The notes: generated by a model from the letters alone, not told the origin. A DNA stretch of 64,000 bases from Paenibacillus sp. DMB20 (GCF_000987955.1 NZ_LAZU01000021.1:62001-126000), one strand, 5' to 3'; positions 16,520-27,239 are shown, numbered from the stretch's first letter. Translations and numbers: made by a program.

Positions 16520-16821
16520 TGGAGTGCTTTATGTATTTGAGATGCTCTAAGAATGATGGATAACGACGGGCGGGATCTTGATATTCACCTAATACTGAGA
16601 TTCGCGGCTCGAACGAGACGCATAACGATAGAGGGATGCCTTCGGATTGGCTTACGGCTTATTTCAGGGACGTTATTTTCAGGCGGGTTCGCGTTGTTAC
16701 AATTCTGGAACAAGGAATGTGAAGTGCCGAATAAGAGGGGCCAATAGGTTGCTGGCCGTTTATTTCGTAACTTTTCCAGGGGAGCTAACGTTTATGAAGA
16801 TAATGGGAGGGATTGCGAAAA
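16520..16821. other. Intergenic region without a supported gene
   Basis: About 300 bases between the guaD promoter and the stalk-domain gene. Short frames exist but lack ribosome sites and protein-like composition. The only functional mark is the GGGAGGG ribosome site at 16805-16811. Confidence 0.4.
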
Positions 16822-17540
16822 ATGAATAAAAAAAATAATTATTGCTGTTTTTGCAACTGTATTGGCGTTATCAGCCGCATTTGGCGTTGGTTATGCCAAC
16901 GGTATCATTTCAATCAATGTCAACGGCAAAAAGGTTTCATCCGATGTTAATCCAAGAATGGTAAACAATCGAGTTATGGTACCGATAAGTTTCGTTTCAA
17001 AAGCACTCGGTGCTGTCGTCTCCTGGGACCCCAAAAAACAAACCGTATCCATTCAAAGTTATGGTCTTCTTCCTGAGAACGTATGGGATGAAAATTTTGA
17101 TAAGAACGGACGTTTGAGCGGGATTAGCGTTTCATCCATCAATGATACGGTTCAAGTATTTTTAGCCGGGTTGGATACGGGTAACCAAGAGCTTTTGAAA
17201 AGAACGACATCAAAGGAAATGGATATCAAATCGCTTTCCGGCGGACATTTTTCTTTGGGGGCAAGTTTTTTTGTCTTCGCGCATTTTAGATATAAAAACC
17301 ATAAAGAGACCCACGCCGGAAACAACGCCTGAATATCAGGTAAGAGTAGCCATACAGACTTGGTTGGACGGATTAACAATTGATTACTTGGACCTGCATG
17401 TCACTATGGCACCGCCGGTAGAGAAGGATGGGATGATAACTACGGGCGACAAGATGGAGTATATTGTTACGAAGCAAAAGTTGGTGAAATCCATTCCCGT
17501 AAAAGAGCATAGGGTTTTCCCGGGGTTTTCTTTAAAGTAA
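16822..17540 (+). CDS. Secreted protein with copper amine oxidase N-terminal-like (stalk) domain, frameshifted
   Basis: ATG 16822 behind GGGAGGG. Removing one A from the A8 run (16828-16835) restores a signal peptide (MNKKIIIAVFATVLALSAAF) joined to the stalk domain: ISINVNGKKVSSDVNPRMVN, NRVMVPISFVSKALGAVVSW and DPKKQTVSI, the PF07833 pattern (LP-R-V-EALGA-V-WD---TV-I). A second +1 in the T7 run near 17266-17272 separates it from a C-terminal part (ILDIKTIKRPTPETTPEYQV ... KLVKSIPVKEHRVFPGFSLK). Total about 239 residues. Such domains are abundant in Paenibacillus cell-envelope proteins; the substrate or partner is unknown. Confidence 0.7.
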
Positions 17541-17947
17541 TGAACCCTGGTCCTGTCGGATAAATACTTCAACTTAAAACAGCTTGTATTGAATGTTAAA
17601 AAGGCATGTTAGGATGAAGAAAAAAAGCAGTCAATAACAAACCAGCGCGTACCAGGACATCACGGGTACGCGCTGGCCGTTTAAGTTGAATGTCATCCCT
17701 AGCGATGACCGAATTCCCGTTCGATGAAAGCTGCGATGATCTCCTATGACCGACATCGTGCGACGCCATACCTCGCGGTGAGCTGCGCGCAGTACGAAAC
17801 AGTCGGTTGTGGCGGTCTGTAAAAAGCCGGGGCAGCGCGATGAACAGAATCTACAATGTTAGGTTAAACGAACCGGCATCCCGTCCTATTTAAGTCATCC
17901 AACCAGCAACTTTCTGTCATTTCCTCTGCTGCGTCCCCACAGCAGCT
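17541..17947. other. Intergenic region with a strong hairpin
   Basis: CCAGCGCGTACC (17642-17653) pairs perfectly with GGTACGCGCTGG (17665-17676); there is no T-run, so this may be a weak terminator or a structural element at the end of the stalk-domain gene. The rest, up to the oppF stop, contains no supported gene. Confidence 0.45.
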
Positions 17948-18902
<955 letters not shown>

Positions 18903-18906
<4 letters not shown>

Positions 18907-19901
18907 CTGGCCACCTCCCGGGCCAGCGGATGCAGAAGCCAGCAGCTCGCGCTGTGGGTTCCGCTGATGGCGGTCGATTCCGGCTGCCGCTGCTGGCAGA
19001 TATGCATCGCGTCGCTGCAGCGGGCCCAGAACGGGCAGCCGGCCGGCGGCTTGGCCAGATCGGGCGGCGTGCCGTAAATCGGCACGAGCGGCTCATCCTT
19101 GTTCTGATCGATCCGCGGCAGGGAGCGCAGCAGGCCTCGGGTATACGGATGCTGCGGCTGCTTGAAGATTTCCCGTTTCGTGCCGGACTCGACGATTTGT
19201 CCCGCATACATGACGATGACGCGGTCGCACAGATCCGCCACAATGCCAAGATCATGCGTAATCAAAATGATCGATGTCCCGAATTCGCGCTGCAGATGCT
19301 TGAGCACGCGCAAAATTTGGGCCTGGATCGTCACGTCCAGCGCCGTTGTCGGCTCGTCCGCGATGAGCAGTGCCGGGCGGCAGGCCAAGGCCATGGCGAT
19401 CATGGCCCGCTGCCTCATGCCGCCGGAGAACTCATGCGGATATTGGGAAAAGCGCGTGGCCGGATGGGGGATCCCGACCATCTCCAGCATCTCGATCGCC
19501 CGCCGCTTGGCTTCCTGTGCGGTCATGCGCTGATGCTTTGACAGCACCTCGGTAATCTGGCGGCCGATCGTCATCGTGGGATTGAGCGATGTCATCGGAT
19601 CCTGGAAGATCATCCCGATATCTTTGCCCCGGATGGACTGCATTTCCCGCTCCTTCATGCGCAGCAGATCTTTACCCTGGAACCGGATCGCTCCTTGATG
19701 AATGCGGGCGGGAGGATGGGGGAGAAGACGCATGATGGCTTGGGCGGTCACGCTCTTGCCGCAGCCGGATTCGCCGACGATGGCGACGGCCTCGCCGGGC
19801 TCAACATGGAATCCGATGCCGCGCACCGCTTGCACCTCGCCGCCGCGGACGTGAAAAGAGACGCGGAGATCTTGGACTTCGAGCAATCGTTGCATGGGCA
19901 A
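18903..19901 (-). CDS. oppD: Oligopeptide ABC transporter ATPase, OppD-like
   Basis: An intact 332-residue ATPase: Walker [22 protein letters not shown]-loop MIFQDPMTSLNPTM, signature EFSGGMRQRAMIAMAL, Walker B ALLIADEPTTALDVTIQAQI, H-loop IILITHDLGIVADLCD and the C-terminal oligopeptide-transporter tail with Cys-rich GCPFWARCSDAMHIC. It forms the heterodimeric motor with OppF. ATG 19901 has AAGGAGG upstream; it follows oppC by 13 bases in an oppABCDF operon read right to left. Confidence 0.95.
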
Positions 19902-19914
19902 ACCCTCCTTGTCC

Positions 19915-20862
19915 TTATTTTTTCATCTTCGGATCGAGCGCATCGCGCAGCCCGTCCCCGAACAGATTGAAGCACAGCATCATCAAGCTGATGAACAGCG
20001 CAGGGAAGGCAAGACGCCAAGGATGAATGATCATGGCCTTAAGCGCGTCGTTAATCATCGTCCCCCATGATGCGGCCGGCGATTGCACGCCCAGCCCGAG
20101 GAAACTGAGCACCGCTTCGCTGAAGATGGCTGCCGGCACGGCCAAGGTCAAGGTGACGATGATCGGGCCCATGGCGTTCGGCAGGAGATGCCGGAACAGT
20201 ATGCGCATGCCTGACGAGCCCAGGGAACGGGAGGCGAGGGCATATTCCTGATTTTTGAGCTGCATCATCTGCCCTCGCACGATCCAGGACATATTGATCC
20301 AGCCGGTCACGCACAGCGCCAAAATAATCGTGCCCAGGCTCGGTTCGAAGACGACGACGAGCAGAATCGCCACCAGCAGATCCGGAATGGAATAGATCAC
20401 TTCGGAGATTTTGTTCATCACCTCGTCGACCCGTCCGCCGACATATCCCATGATGCCGCCGTAAATAACGCCGATGACGAGATTGATGGCCGCGGCGGAA
20501 AAGCCGACGGTAAGGGAAATGCGGGCTCCCATCCATGTGCGGGCGAACATGTCGCGGCCGAGATCGTCCGTGCCGAACCAATGCTCGGCGGAAGGCGGGA
20601 GGTTGGTCTTCTCCAGATTATTGGAGTAGTAATCGTAAGGCGTCAGCATCGGGCCGATGATGGCCATGACGATGATGAGCAGCAAGAAGACGAGGCCCGT
20701 CATGGCAACCCAGTTGCTTCGCAGCCGCAGCCAGGCGTCGCGCCATGCGGATACGCTTTCCTGTACGATCGCTTCCGCCGCATGTTCGCTGACGTCCGCC
20801 TTCCGGAAATCGTCCGGGGCGAGAGGGCGTTCTTCAGCCGGGGAGGAATGGGACATGGTCAT
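19915..20862 (-). CDS. oppC: Oligopeptide ABC transporter permease, OppC-like
   Basis: A 315-residue inner-membrane permease. N-terminal cytoplasmic extension, first helix VAMTGLVFLLLIIVMAIIGP, periplasmic loop with NLEKTNLPPSAEHWFGTDDL and GRDMFARTWMGARISL (the H-FGTDDLGRDMF block typical of OppC/DppC), and the EAA coupling motif region ALASRSLGSSGMRILFRHLL PNAMGP. It overlaps the end of oppB by four bases (20859-20862). Intact. Confidence 0.93.
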   Translation of the reverse strand: MTMSHSSPAEERPLAPDDFRKADVSEHAAEAIVQESVSAWRDAWLRLRSNWVAMTGLVFLLLIIVMAIIGPMLTPYDYYSNNLEKTNLPPSAEHWFGTDDLGRDMFARTWMGARISLTVGFSAAAINLVIGVIYGGIMGYVGGRVDEVMNKISEVIYSIPDLLVAILLVVVFEPSLGTIILALCVTGWINMSWIVRGQMMQLKNQEYALASRSLGSSGMRILFRHLLPNAMGPIIVTLTLAVPAAIFSEAVLSFLGLGVQSPAASWGTMINDALKAMIIHPWRLAFPALFISLMMLCFNLFGDGLRDALDPKMKK

Positions 20863-21797
20863 GCGGCCTTCTCCTTTCTCGAGACAAGCGTGATGCGGGG
20901 ATCGATCAACCCGTACGCGATGTCGGTGATGAAGCGGGCCAACATCAGAATCAGCCCGTAGAATAGGGTAATGCCCATAATAAGCGAGTAGTCGCGGTTG
21001 CTGATGCTCGTGACGAATATTTTGCCGAGCCCCCCGATTCCGAAGATTTGCTCGATGATGAAGGAACCTGTCACGACGTTGGCCGTGAGCGGCCCAAGAT
21101 AGGTGACGACGGGCAGAATGCCGTTGCGCAGCACATGCCGGCGGATGATCGCGCCGCGGGACAAGCCTTTGGCCTTGGCCGTCTTGATATAATCGGCCGT
21201 CAGGACCTCCAGCATGTTGGAGCGCGTCAGGCGCGCGATGAAGGCGATAGGCAGGGCGGAGAGCGCCAGGGTCGGCATGATGTAATCAAGCGGACCGTTC
21301 AGGCCGACGACATGCAGCCATTTGAGCTTCACGCCGAAAATATATTGGAAGAAAGAGGCCAGTACGAAGCTGGGGACCGATACGCCGAGAACGGCGATGA
21401 CCATCGAGGCGGAGTCGAGCAGCTTGCGATGCCGCAGCGCCGCAACCATGCCCAGGCTGACGCCAATGACGACGGAGACGATGATCGAGACGACGCCGAG
21501 CTTCAGGGAGTAGGGGAAGGCATCGCGAATCGTCTGGCTGACTTCGCGGTCCAGCATTTTCATCGAAATGCCTAAATCGCCTTTCGCCAGGTTGGTTAAG
21601 TAGGTGAAATATTGCTCATACAGCGGTTTATCCAATCCGTATTGGGCCATCAGCCGGGCGCGAATTTCGGGCGGAACCGCTTTTTCGGACATGAACGGAT
21701 CGCCGGGAATGGCCTTCATGAGCAAAAATGTGACGGTAGCCAGTACCCACAGCGACAGGATGAGATAGAACAGCTTGGTCAAGGAATACCGAATCAT
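20859..21797 (-). CDS. oppB: Oligopeptide ABC transporter permease, OppB-like
   Basis: A permease of 312 residues when started at ATG 21797 (MIRYSLTKLFYLILSLWVLA), which has GGAGGAT upstream; the frame is open further 5' to 21857 but that start lacks support. Features: first membrane helix, the PGDPF motif, MAQYGLDKPLYEQYFTYLTN, and the EAA region TAKAKGLSRGAIIRRHVLRN. These are standard for OppB/DppB. It pairs with OppC to form the peptide channel. Confidence 0.93.
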   Translation of the reverse strand: MIRYSLTKLFYLILSLWVLATVTFLLMKAIPGDPFMSEKAVPPEIRARLMAQYGLDKPLYEQYFTYLTNLAKGDLGISMKMLDREVSQTIRDAFPYSLKLGVVSIIVSVVIGVSLGMVAALRHRKLLDSASMVIAVLGVSVPSFVLASFFQYIFGVKLKWLHVVGLNGPLDYIMPTLALSALPIAFIARLTRSNMLEVLTADYIKTAKAKGLSRGAIIRRHVLRNGILPVVTYLGPLTANVVTGSFIIEQIFGIGGLGKIFVTSISNRDYSLIMGITLFYGLILMLARFITDIAYGLIDPRITLVSRKEKAA

Positions 21798-21921
21798 GGG
21801 TGCATCCTCCTTCTGGTCAGATTCATTCCGCCGCGGATATGAAGAAGCGGGACGCACCGGCTAGTAAGCCAAGTGCATCCCGAAAGAACTACATGCTGGA
21901 TAAAGACGCGAACTCACGTCG

Positions 21922-23634
21922 TTATTCGAAGTAACCTCGGCTGTAGTTGATCATTCCCTGATAATCGATAAACACGTTTTTGAGATTCGGCTTCTTGAGC
22001 CCGACGTTCGTGTAGTAGTACAGCGGAAGAATGGCCTGATCCTGCTCGATCAGCATGCGCTCCGCCTCCGCCATCAATTCCATCCGTTTCTTATTGTCAA
22101 GCGATTGCTTCGCCTCGCGGACGAGCTTATCGAATTCCGGATTGCTGTATCCGATATCATTGTTGCCGCTTCCGGTCATGTACAGATCGATGAAGGACAT
22201 CGGGTCGTTGTAGTCGGTCTGCCATCCGGCCCGGGCCATCTGATAGTTGAGCGCGGTCCGGTTCTTCAGGAAGACGCCCCATTCCTGGTTCTCGATTTTC
22301 ACTTTGATGCCGAGATTTTTGTTCCACATGTCGGCGACGGCCTCGGCTACTTTTTTTGTGGCTTTCATCGGTATTGTATGCGATCGAGAATTCAGGCATG
22401 GCGGACAGTCCCAGCTCGCCGAGTCCCTTCTGCAGCAGCGCTTTCGCTTCCTCTAAATTTTCCTTGAAATAATCGTCCTTGTGTTCGGAGCGGAATTCGC
22501 CTTTCTCGCCTACGATTCCCGGAGGAACGATGCCGAAGGCGGGCAGCTGTCCGCCGAGCGTCACCTTGTCGACAATCAGCTGGCGGTCGATCGCCATCGA
22601 CAGCGCTTTGCGGATGTTGACGTTATTGAACGGTTCCTGCTTATTGTTGAACAAATAATAGTAGCTGGAGGCGATGCCCTTGATCTCCAATTCGTCCGGC
22701 TTCGTCTCCTTTAAAATCGGAATTTGCTCGTTCGGAACGCGTCCGGTCGCATGCCGGCGTAATCGATCTGGTCGGTCTCGTACATGTTCAGCTCCGAGCC
22801 CGAATCGGCGACCATGGACATCTGCACCTTGGTGAATTTGATGTCGTCCTTTTCGTAGTAATGCTCATTCTTCACCATCTCAAGCGAGCTTTGCTGCTTC
22901 CAGTCGCTGATTTTGAACGGACCGTTCGAAATGATGGTGCTGGCCTCGGATGCCCACTTCGGATTGTCTTTGACGGAGGAATGTACCGGGAAATAGGTTT
23001 GGAATGAAAGAAGGCTTAAAAAGTACGGAGTGGAGTGCTCCAACTCGACCTCAAGCGTGTTGGCGTCGACGGCCTTGACGGCGACCGAATTCGGGTCGGC
23101 GTTCTTCCCGGTGTTGTATGCTTCCGCGCCCTTGATATAGTGCAACTGATAGGCGTACGGCGGCGCCGGCTCCATCTTCGGATCGAGCACCCGCTTCCAC
23201 GAGAACTCGAAGTCTCCCGCGGTCACCGGGTCCCCGTTCGACCATTTCGCGTCCTTCCGCAAATGGAAGGTGTACTTGGTCCCATCCGGGGAAATTTCCC
23301 ACTTCTCGGCCGTACCCGGAACGGCCTGGCCGTTCTCGTTGCTCCGCGTCAATCCTTCGAACAGACCGTTAAGCACGGCGAATGCCACGGTATCTTGCGC
23401 CTGACCGGGATCGAGCGTTGGCGGATTCGAATGCAGATTGAAGCGGAATACCTGTTCTTTCGGCGTTTCTGTCTTGACCTCGGGCGCCGGCTCGGCGGGT
23501 TTTTCATTGTTCTTCGCCGGAGGCGGGGAAGAGTTGTTTTCTTGGCCGCCGCTGCTGCCGCAGGCGCTTATAAAAGCGCTTACGACTAGTAATAGTGACA
23601 GCACGGCCAGCATGGATTTTCGTCTCATTCGCAT
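21922..23634 (-). CDS. oppA: Oligopeptide-binding lipoprotein, OppA/DppE-like (two frameshifts)
   Basis: ATG 23634 (MRMRRKSM) has GAGAGGGG six bases upstream. A lipoprotein signal (LLVVSAFISAC, lipidated Cys) leads to a Pro/Glu-rich spacer and the family-5 solute-binding fold: LHSNPPTLDPGQAQDTVAFA, TYTFHLRKDAKWSNGDPVTA, ADFEFSWKRVLDP-like segment, AVLNGLFEGLTR, and near the C-terminus KNRTALNYQMARAGWQTDYN and FIDLYMTGSGNNDIGYSNPE. Two frame changes (near 22735, one base missing; T7 at 22351-22357, one extra) cancel, so the span still divides by three (570 residues). First gene of oppABCDF; captures extracellular peptides. Confidence 0.92.
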
Positions 23635-24020
23635 AGCGTACCCCTCTCTTGGTATGAAGTGGTCCACCTGGACGGCAGCAAGACGATGATGAAGCGGAAA
23701 CGATGAGGCCATCGGTGTATACCCTATCACTCTATAGACATGCTAACTCGTCTCTATTTATTCCCATTTGCGATAAATTTTTATGGAGATGTCATGAAAG
23801 GCGAGGTTTTCCCGTCCAGAGAGGCGGTAGAAGAGGTCTTTTCGGTTCGTGTCAGGCGTGAGCCCGGTCAATTACAGAAGATTAACCCTTAAAAAGAGCT
23901 GTCTGATTTCGTGTTGTCAATCCGGATCTATGTAATAGGCGAGGAGTATGGGGAAAACGAAGGCTTGACATGAAGCGCCTCAGGCAATAATTTAGAGGAA
24001 TTTCCCTAGGCAAGCCAAAA
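23635..24020. other. Upstream region of oppA and of the second holin-like locus
   Basis: No gene seen. On the plus strand TTGACA (23964-23969), 17 bases, TAATTT (23987-23992) forms a sigma-A-like promoter pointing toward the toxin remnant. No clear CodY or other operator was recognised for opp. Confidence 0.4.
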
Positions 24021-24025
24021 ATAAT

Positions 24026-24033
24026 GTTATAAT
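24026..24033 (+). promoter_or_regulatory. Extended -10 promoter of the second holin-like toxin
   Basis: TG at 24025-24026 precedes TATAAT at 24028-24033, an extended -10 element, about 60 bases before the ATG at 24094, the same spacing as in the first locus at 1.2-1.4 kb. Confidence 0.5.
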
Positions 24034-24093
24034 TTGGATTGTACATACACGCCTTGAGTGGGCGCATTTCCTCCTTGTGAAGGGGGTGGTGCG

Positions 24094-24157
24094 ATGAACA
24101 TTTCGTTCGGTGAAGTGACTGCTGGCATTGCTGACCTACATCGACAAACGAAAGTAA
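24094..24157 (+). pseudogene. Decayed holin-like type I toxin
   Basis: After GGGGGTGG, ATG 24094 opens a frame (MNISFGEV). The downstream bases read in another frame give LLALLTYIDKRK to TAA 24155-24157, the typical end of small holin-like toxins (hydrophobic helix, then D-K-R-K). The two parts are out of register and the membrane helix is shortened, so the peptide looks inactive or carries a sequence error. The following hairpin (24153-24200) and promoter spacing match the type I toxin-antitoxin pattern. Confidence 0.55.
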
Positions 24158-24203
24158 CCCACTCCTAAGGTTTACCGCCTAAGTGGGTTACTTTCTTCTT
24201 TGC
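24152..24203. terminator. Hairpin at the end of the second holin-like locus
   Basis: AAAGTAACCCACT pairs with AGTGGGTTACTTT (13 bp), with an inner CCTAAGG/CCGCCTAAG region, followed on the plus strand by CTTCTTTGCTTTT. It overlaps the toxin stop codon and is probably used from both strands. Confidence 0.7.
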
Positions 24204-24367
24204 TTTTATCCTGGAGGAAGGTCCTGCTCAAGATGTTTGTACTGGGGAGCAGCGGGCGGCTGCTCCTTAATTCTATTCTTATCTTAACACACCCTTTTTT
24301 AGACCTCAATAACGGCAACGACCCGGATGATCCCCATTTTAATATTAATTCAAAATGAGGTGCAGGC

Positions 24368-24794
24368 ATGAACGAAATCAACTGCAAAAGCGAATTCATT
24401 ACAAGAGTGGAACAGAGGTTGGAGCATTATCAGAGTCTCTATGACGGAAATGGTCCGTATGTTTTGAATGATCCATTAACGGCGGATCGGATAGAGGAAT
24501 TCGAAGCCGCGGCCAAAGGTAGTGCTGCTGCAAGACCATAAGGATTTGGCCGGGATTTTCGATATCCGCCACTACCGAATTCCTGACACGGACGCCGAGC
24601 AGAGGCGTGACGGTACGGATAGCGAGTGGTATCTCTCCTGCTGCGACATGACCGAGAGCGGGGAAGAAGCGGGGGTTCTGGATGGCGGCGTCGTATCTCG
24701 TACCGGCGTAGGCGACGGCGCATACGGAGTGTACAAAGCCGTCAATGAACACGACCTGGTGGTTGGGGTGAAGATTGTGTTTATAAAGGGATGA
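24368..24794 (+). CDS. Hypothetical protein, about 141 residues (frameshifted)
   Basis: ATG 24368 behind GAGGTG. It begins MNEINCKSEFITRVEQRLEH, then YVLNDPLTADRIEEFEAAAK. Removing one G at AAAGG (24512-24516) continues VVLLQDHKDLAGIFDIRHYR, IPDTDAEQRRDGTDSEWYLS and a C-terminal GVGDGAYGVYKAVNEHDLVV to TGA. Soluble, acidic; I do not recognise the family, though the C-terminal DGAYGVY pattern suggests a small globular domain of the kind found in toxin/immunity islands. Two terminators follow directly. Confidence 0.5.
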
Positions 24795-24823
24795 CTCAAC
24801 CTTTCAAGATTGAGTCTTTTTTG
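24793..24823 (+). terminator. Terminator after the 24.4-24.8 kb hypothetical gene
   Basis: GACTCAA (24793-24799) pairs with TTGAGTC (24810-24816), followed by TTTTTT. The stem starts inside the stop-codon region. Confidence 0.8.
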
Positions 24824-24832
24824 TACAAACAA

Positions 24833-24861
24833 AGGCAGCTGTTCATCCGGCTGCCTTTTTC
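24833..24861 (+). terminator. Second tandem terminator, probable group IIC intron target
   Basis: AGGCAGC (24833-24839) pairs with GCTGCCT (24850-24856), followed by TTTTCT. The group II intron remnant begins about six bases after the T-run. Confidence 0.8.
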
Positions 24862-24866
24862 TCGAT

Positions 24867-25169
24867 GTACGCCCAGCATGGGTGTCATCTTTAGGGTGAA
24901 AATCCCGAACGGGTGCTGGCGAGCGGAGTACGGGACGCCGGAAACCGGAAGGGCTGAACCGAAAAGAGAGAGGAAACCGATCCGTTCGGATGAAGAGCAA
25001 AGACAGCAGAATATCCTGCAAGGGAGCTCCCGGCCAAGAGAAGCGGTGAAGCATCCAGGGTATGCCGAAGCGCCGAGTTCTCCGTTGGCACAAGTCGTCC
25101 CTTCCTCTCGCAAAGTCCAAAACGACTTGTTGGAGCAAATGCTCGAAGGAAATAACCTTCGACTCGCTT
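24867..25169 (+). mobile_element. ltrA: Group II intron remnant: 5' RNA region plus N-terminus of the reverse transcriptase/maturase
   Basis: GTACGCCCAGCATGGGTG at 24867 and GGTGAAAATCCCGAACGGGT downstream resemble the 5' end of bacterial group II introns. The frame then gives GTPETGRAEPKRERKPIRSD, EEQRQQNILQGSSRPREAV, KHPGYAEAPSSPLAQVVPSS and RKVQNDLLEQMLEGNNLRLA, the familiar N-terminus of intron-encoded maturases. Reverse transcriptase, maturase and endonuclease domains are absent: at about 25170 the sequence switches to an anti-sigma gene on the other strand. The 5' end sits just after a terminator hairpin, the insertion preference of class C introns. Confidence 0.8.
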
Positions 25170-25408
25170 GATAATCTGATCTACACCCGGTATGGAAGAT
25201 AAGGCGTTCGCGACGGTCGTACTGGCATTGATCGTAACCAGGAATATTAAAGCAGCGTACAGGCACTGGTAAACCATGTATACTTTGAAACGAGCCCCCG
25301 TTTCTCCTTAAGTAATTTATGAATGGCCTGGTTGACAACATTATCAAGCTCGTCTGGAATGGGTACCTTTTGATATTCTTTTCGAAGCTGTTCCATTTTT
25401 CTGTTCAT
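25170..25408 (-). pseudogene. Anti-sigma factor, N-terminal remnant
   Basis: ATG 25406-25408 opens MNRKMEQLRKEYQKVPIPDE, LDNVVNQAIHKLLKEKRG. After a frame change the minus strand reads LYAALIFLVTINASTTVANA and LSSIPGVDQIIKR. This is the layout of DUF4179/RsiV-like membrane anti-sigma factors: cytoplasmic sigma-binding helices (EYQ-VPIPDELD), one membrane helix, then SSIPGV. The extracytoplasmic sensor domain is lost at the junction with the group II intron fragment. The start codon overlaps the stop of a sigma-factor-like tail (ATGA). Confidence 0.7.
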
Positions 25409-25521
25409 CTTATTTGATCTCCTTTGAGTGTTTCATCATTCATTTTGCTTTCGTCCCTATCCTTCTGGATTTGTCGTTCATAGGCAGGACGCGGGAGCTT
25501 GTGCAAAAAGTTCTTGCCAAA
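25405..25521 (-). pseudogene. Possible C-terminal tail of an ECF sigma factor
   Basis: 38 residues in frame, headless, reading KLPRPAYERQIQKDRDESK and ending DQIR at TGA 25405-25407. The stop overlaps the anti-sigma ATG by ATGA, the standard sigma/anti-sigma coupling, and the L-R-P-YERQI pattern suits the last helix of region 4 and the tail of ECF sigma factors. The bulk of the gene is missing. The call is mainly contextual. Confidence 0.35.
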
Positions 25522-25581
25522 TTAATGTAACTCATAGGGAGAACAATAAATTCCTCGGAATGTCTATCTTTTTATTCTTTT

Positions 25582-25626
25582 AGAAAAGGCACAAACCTTA
25601 GAAAGACGAAGGTTTGTGCCTTTTTG
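25582..25626. terminator. Bidirectional terminator at the end of the PdaC-like gene
   Basis: AAAAGGCACAAACCTT (25584-25599) pairs with AAGGTTTGTGCCTTTT (25609-25624), flanked by T-runs on both strands. Confidence 0.9.
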
Positions 25627-25637
25627 ACGTGATGAAA

Positions 25638-27077
25638 TTATTGATTATAATAAGGGCCATTTCCTTTGGATTCATTCAAGGATAACAATTGAGAGACCGT
25701 TACGAATTGGTAGCCTTGCTTTTTCAGTGATTTAAGCATTTGAGGCAGCGCATCAGCCGTAGAAGCGTGAATATCGTGCATAAGTACAATCGAACCTGGC
25801 CTGATGTTTTTAGAAACCTCTTTATTTACGGCTTGGGCGTTCCGGCTTTTCCAATCCAGCGAATCCACAGACCATAAAATAATAGGTGTTTTCTGTTCCT
25901 GGGTTACTTTTTTTGACCGCATCATTCATAGCGCCATAAGGCGGACGGAAAAGGGTAGGCCTTTCTCCGGTTGCAGACTCGATTTGGTCCGATGATTCTA
26001 TGATTTGTTTGCGCACTTCACTCAGGCTCATTTTCGCCAGATTCGGATGACCTTTGGAGTGATTTCCGATCTCGTGGCCGGCCTCAGCAACCTTTTTTGG
26101 CCATATCAGGATAATACTCTACTTGTACGCCCAGCATGAAGAAGGTAGCCTTTGCGTTGTACTCCTTCAAAGTCTTTAGAACTCTAGGTGTCACCTTTGG
26201 GTGAGGCCCGTCATCAAAGGTAAGAGCTACATATTTTCCTTTAGGATCGAGAGGAGGCTGAATTGGTTTCTGCCCTTCCGGCTCATCGTTATTTTCATAA
26301 GTAACATTCCATTTTTTGGTGAGATCCTTTTTCAAGTAGGGACGCAAGGATTTCAGTGGAATGTTTACTTGGACCGTTCCGGCTGCACTAGCGGCGATCT
26401 CAAGTTTATTAAAGTATAAAGTAAAGACTCCGTTACCTATGGACCATTTCCATTCAGACGGATTTTTTTATAGATTTTTGAAGCTCTGCTTCGAATACAT
26501 AAGAATTGACGTTTTTCTGTTTCTTCAATTCTTCCTTCACGATTGACATGATATGGTCAACAGCTGCTTTGTCATAGGTCATAATATCAGATAAATTCAA
26601 AATTTTATTATCAGCTGTGTCGATATTAAAAGGTTTAATAATCGATTGTCCATTAGCTCCGCCTATGTATTGATAGGAAGTGAACACTAAACTATATAAA
26701 TGGTCATTAATTTTATTCGTTTCTACCGTAATATTCAATTCGGCACGATGATCGCCTTGAAGCGTTTCTGCACTTGCTTCCACTTCGGCTAAGAATTTCT
26801 TTTCCTGATCATTGACCCACGTCTGAATAGGAGTATTAATCTCCTTGCTGTTTGCGAGAACGCTGCTAATCGACAATATATAATGCTTCGTATTCTTCGT
26901 CCTTGTTTCGATGTTTAAGCCAGGGTATGCACTGGGCGAGACTTCAACGTTCTCTACAGCGTTGTCGTTCCCGGCTATAATATCTTGCACCATTAGATTG
27001 ATTCCTAGAATCCCGCCAGCTAATACCATAAATCCAACCAGCCAAACGGGCCACCGTGTTTTCTTCCTTCTGTTCAA
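25638..27077 (-). CDS. pdaC: Peptidoglycan/polysaccharide deacetylase, PdaC-like (three frameshifts)
   Basis: TTG start 27075-27077 behind GGGATGA. N-terminal membrane anchor (RWPVWLVGFMVLAGGILGIN), a DUF4163/DUF3298 (RsiV-like) extracellular domain (TWVNDQEKKFLAEVEASAET, SLVFTSYQYIGGANGQSI), then a NodB deacetylase: KYVALTFDDGPHPKVTPRVL (catalytic Asp, metal Asp), EAGHEIGNHSKGHP (metal His), RPTLFRPPYGAMNDAV, and GSIVLMHDIHASTADALPQM (catalytic His). Three +1 homopolymer insertions (T7 at 26462-26468; six at about 26090; seven at about 25909) cancel, leaving 479 residues, close to B. subtilis PdaC. It should deacetylate cell-wall MurNAc and contribute to lysozyme resistance. Confidence 0.88.
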
Positions 27078-27239
27078 TTCAAATCATCCCTTATCTTTAT
27101 TCTAGCCATAAAACTGCAAGCCGCTATTAATCGTACTATATATTGTCTATCATTGCTTACGGGAATATGTGGAATTAGGTAAAATTACAAATTATTGTTT
27201 TTTAAGTAAACAAACGTAATTTTAATAGGTGAATAGCTA
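27078..27239. other. AT-rich spacer upstream of the PdaC-like gene
   Basis: AT-rich sequence presumably holding the promoter of the deacetylase gene on the minus strand. No unambiguous -35/-10 pair or operator was recognised. Confidence 0.3.

Noticed and set aside
24572..25138. Minus-strand ORF of 188 residues and 24796-25347 of 183 residues
   Set aside because: They run antisense to the hypothetical gene and group II intron maturase fragment; only the part beyond 25170 encodes a real (anti-sigma) sequence.
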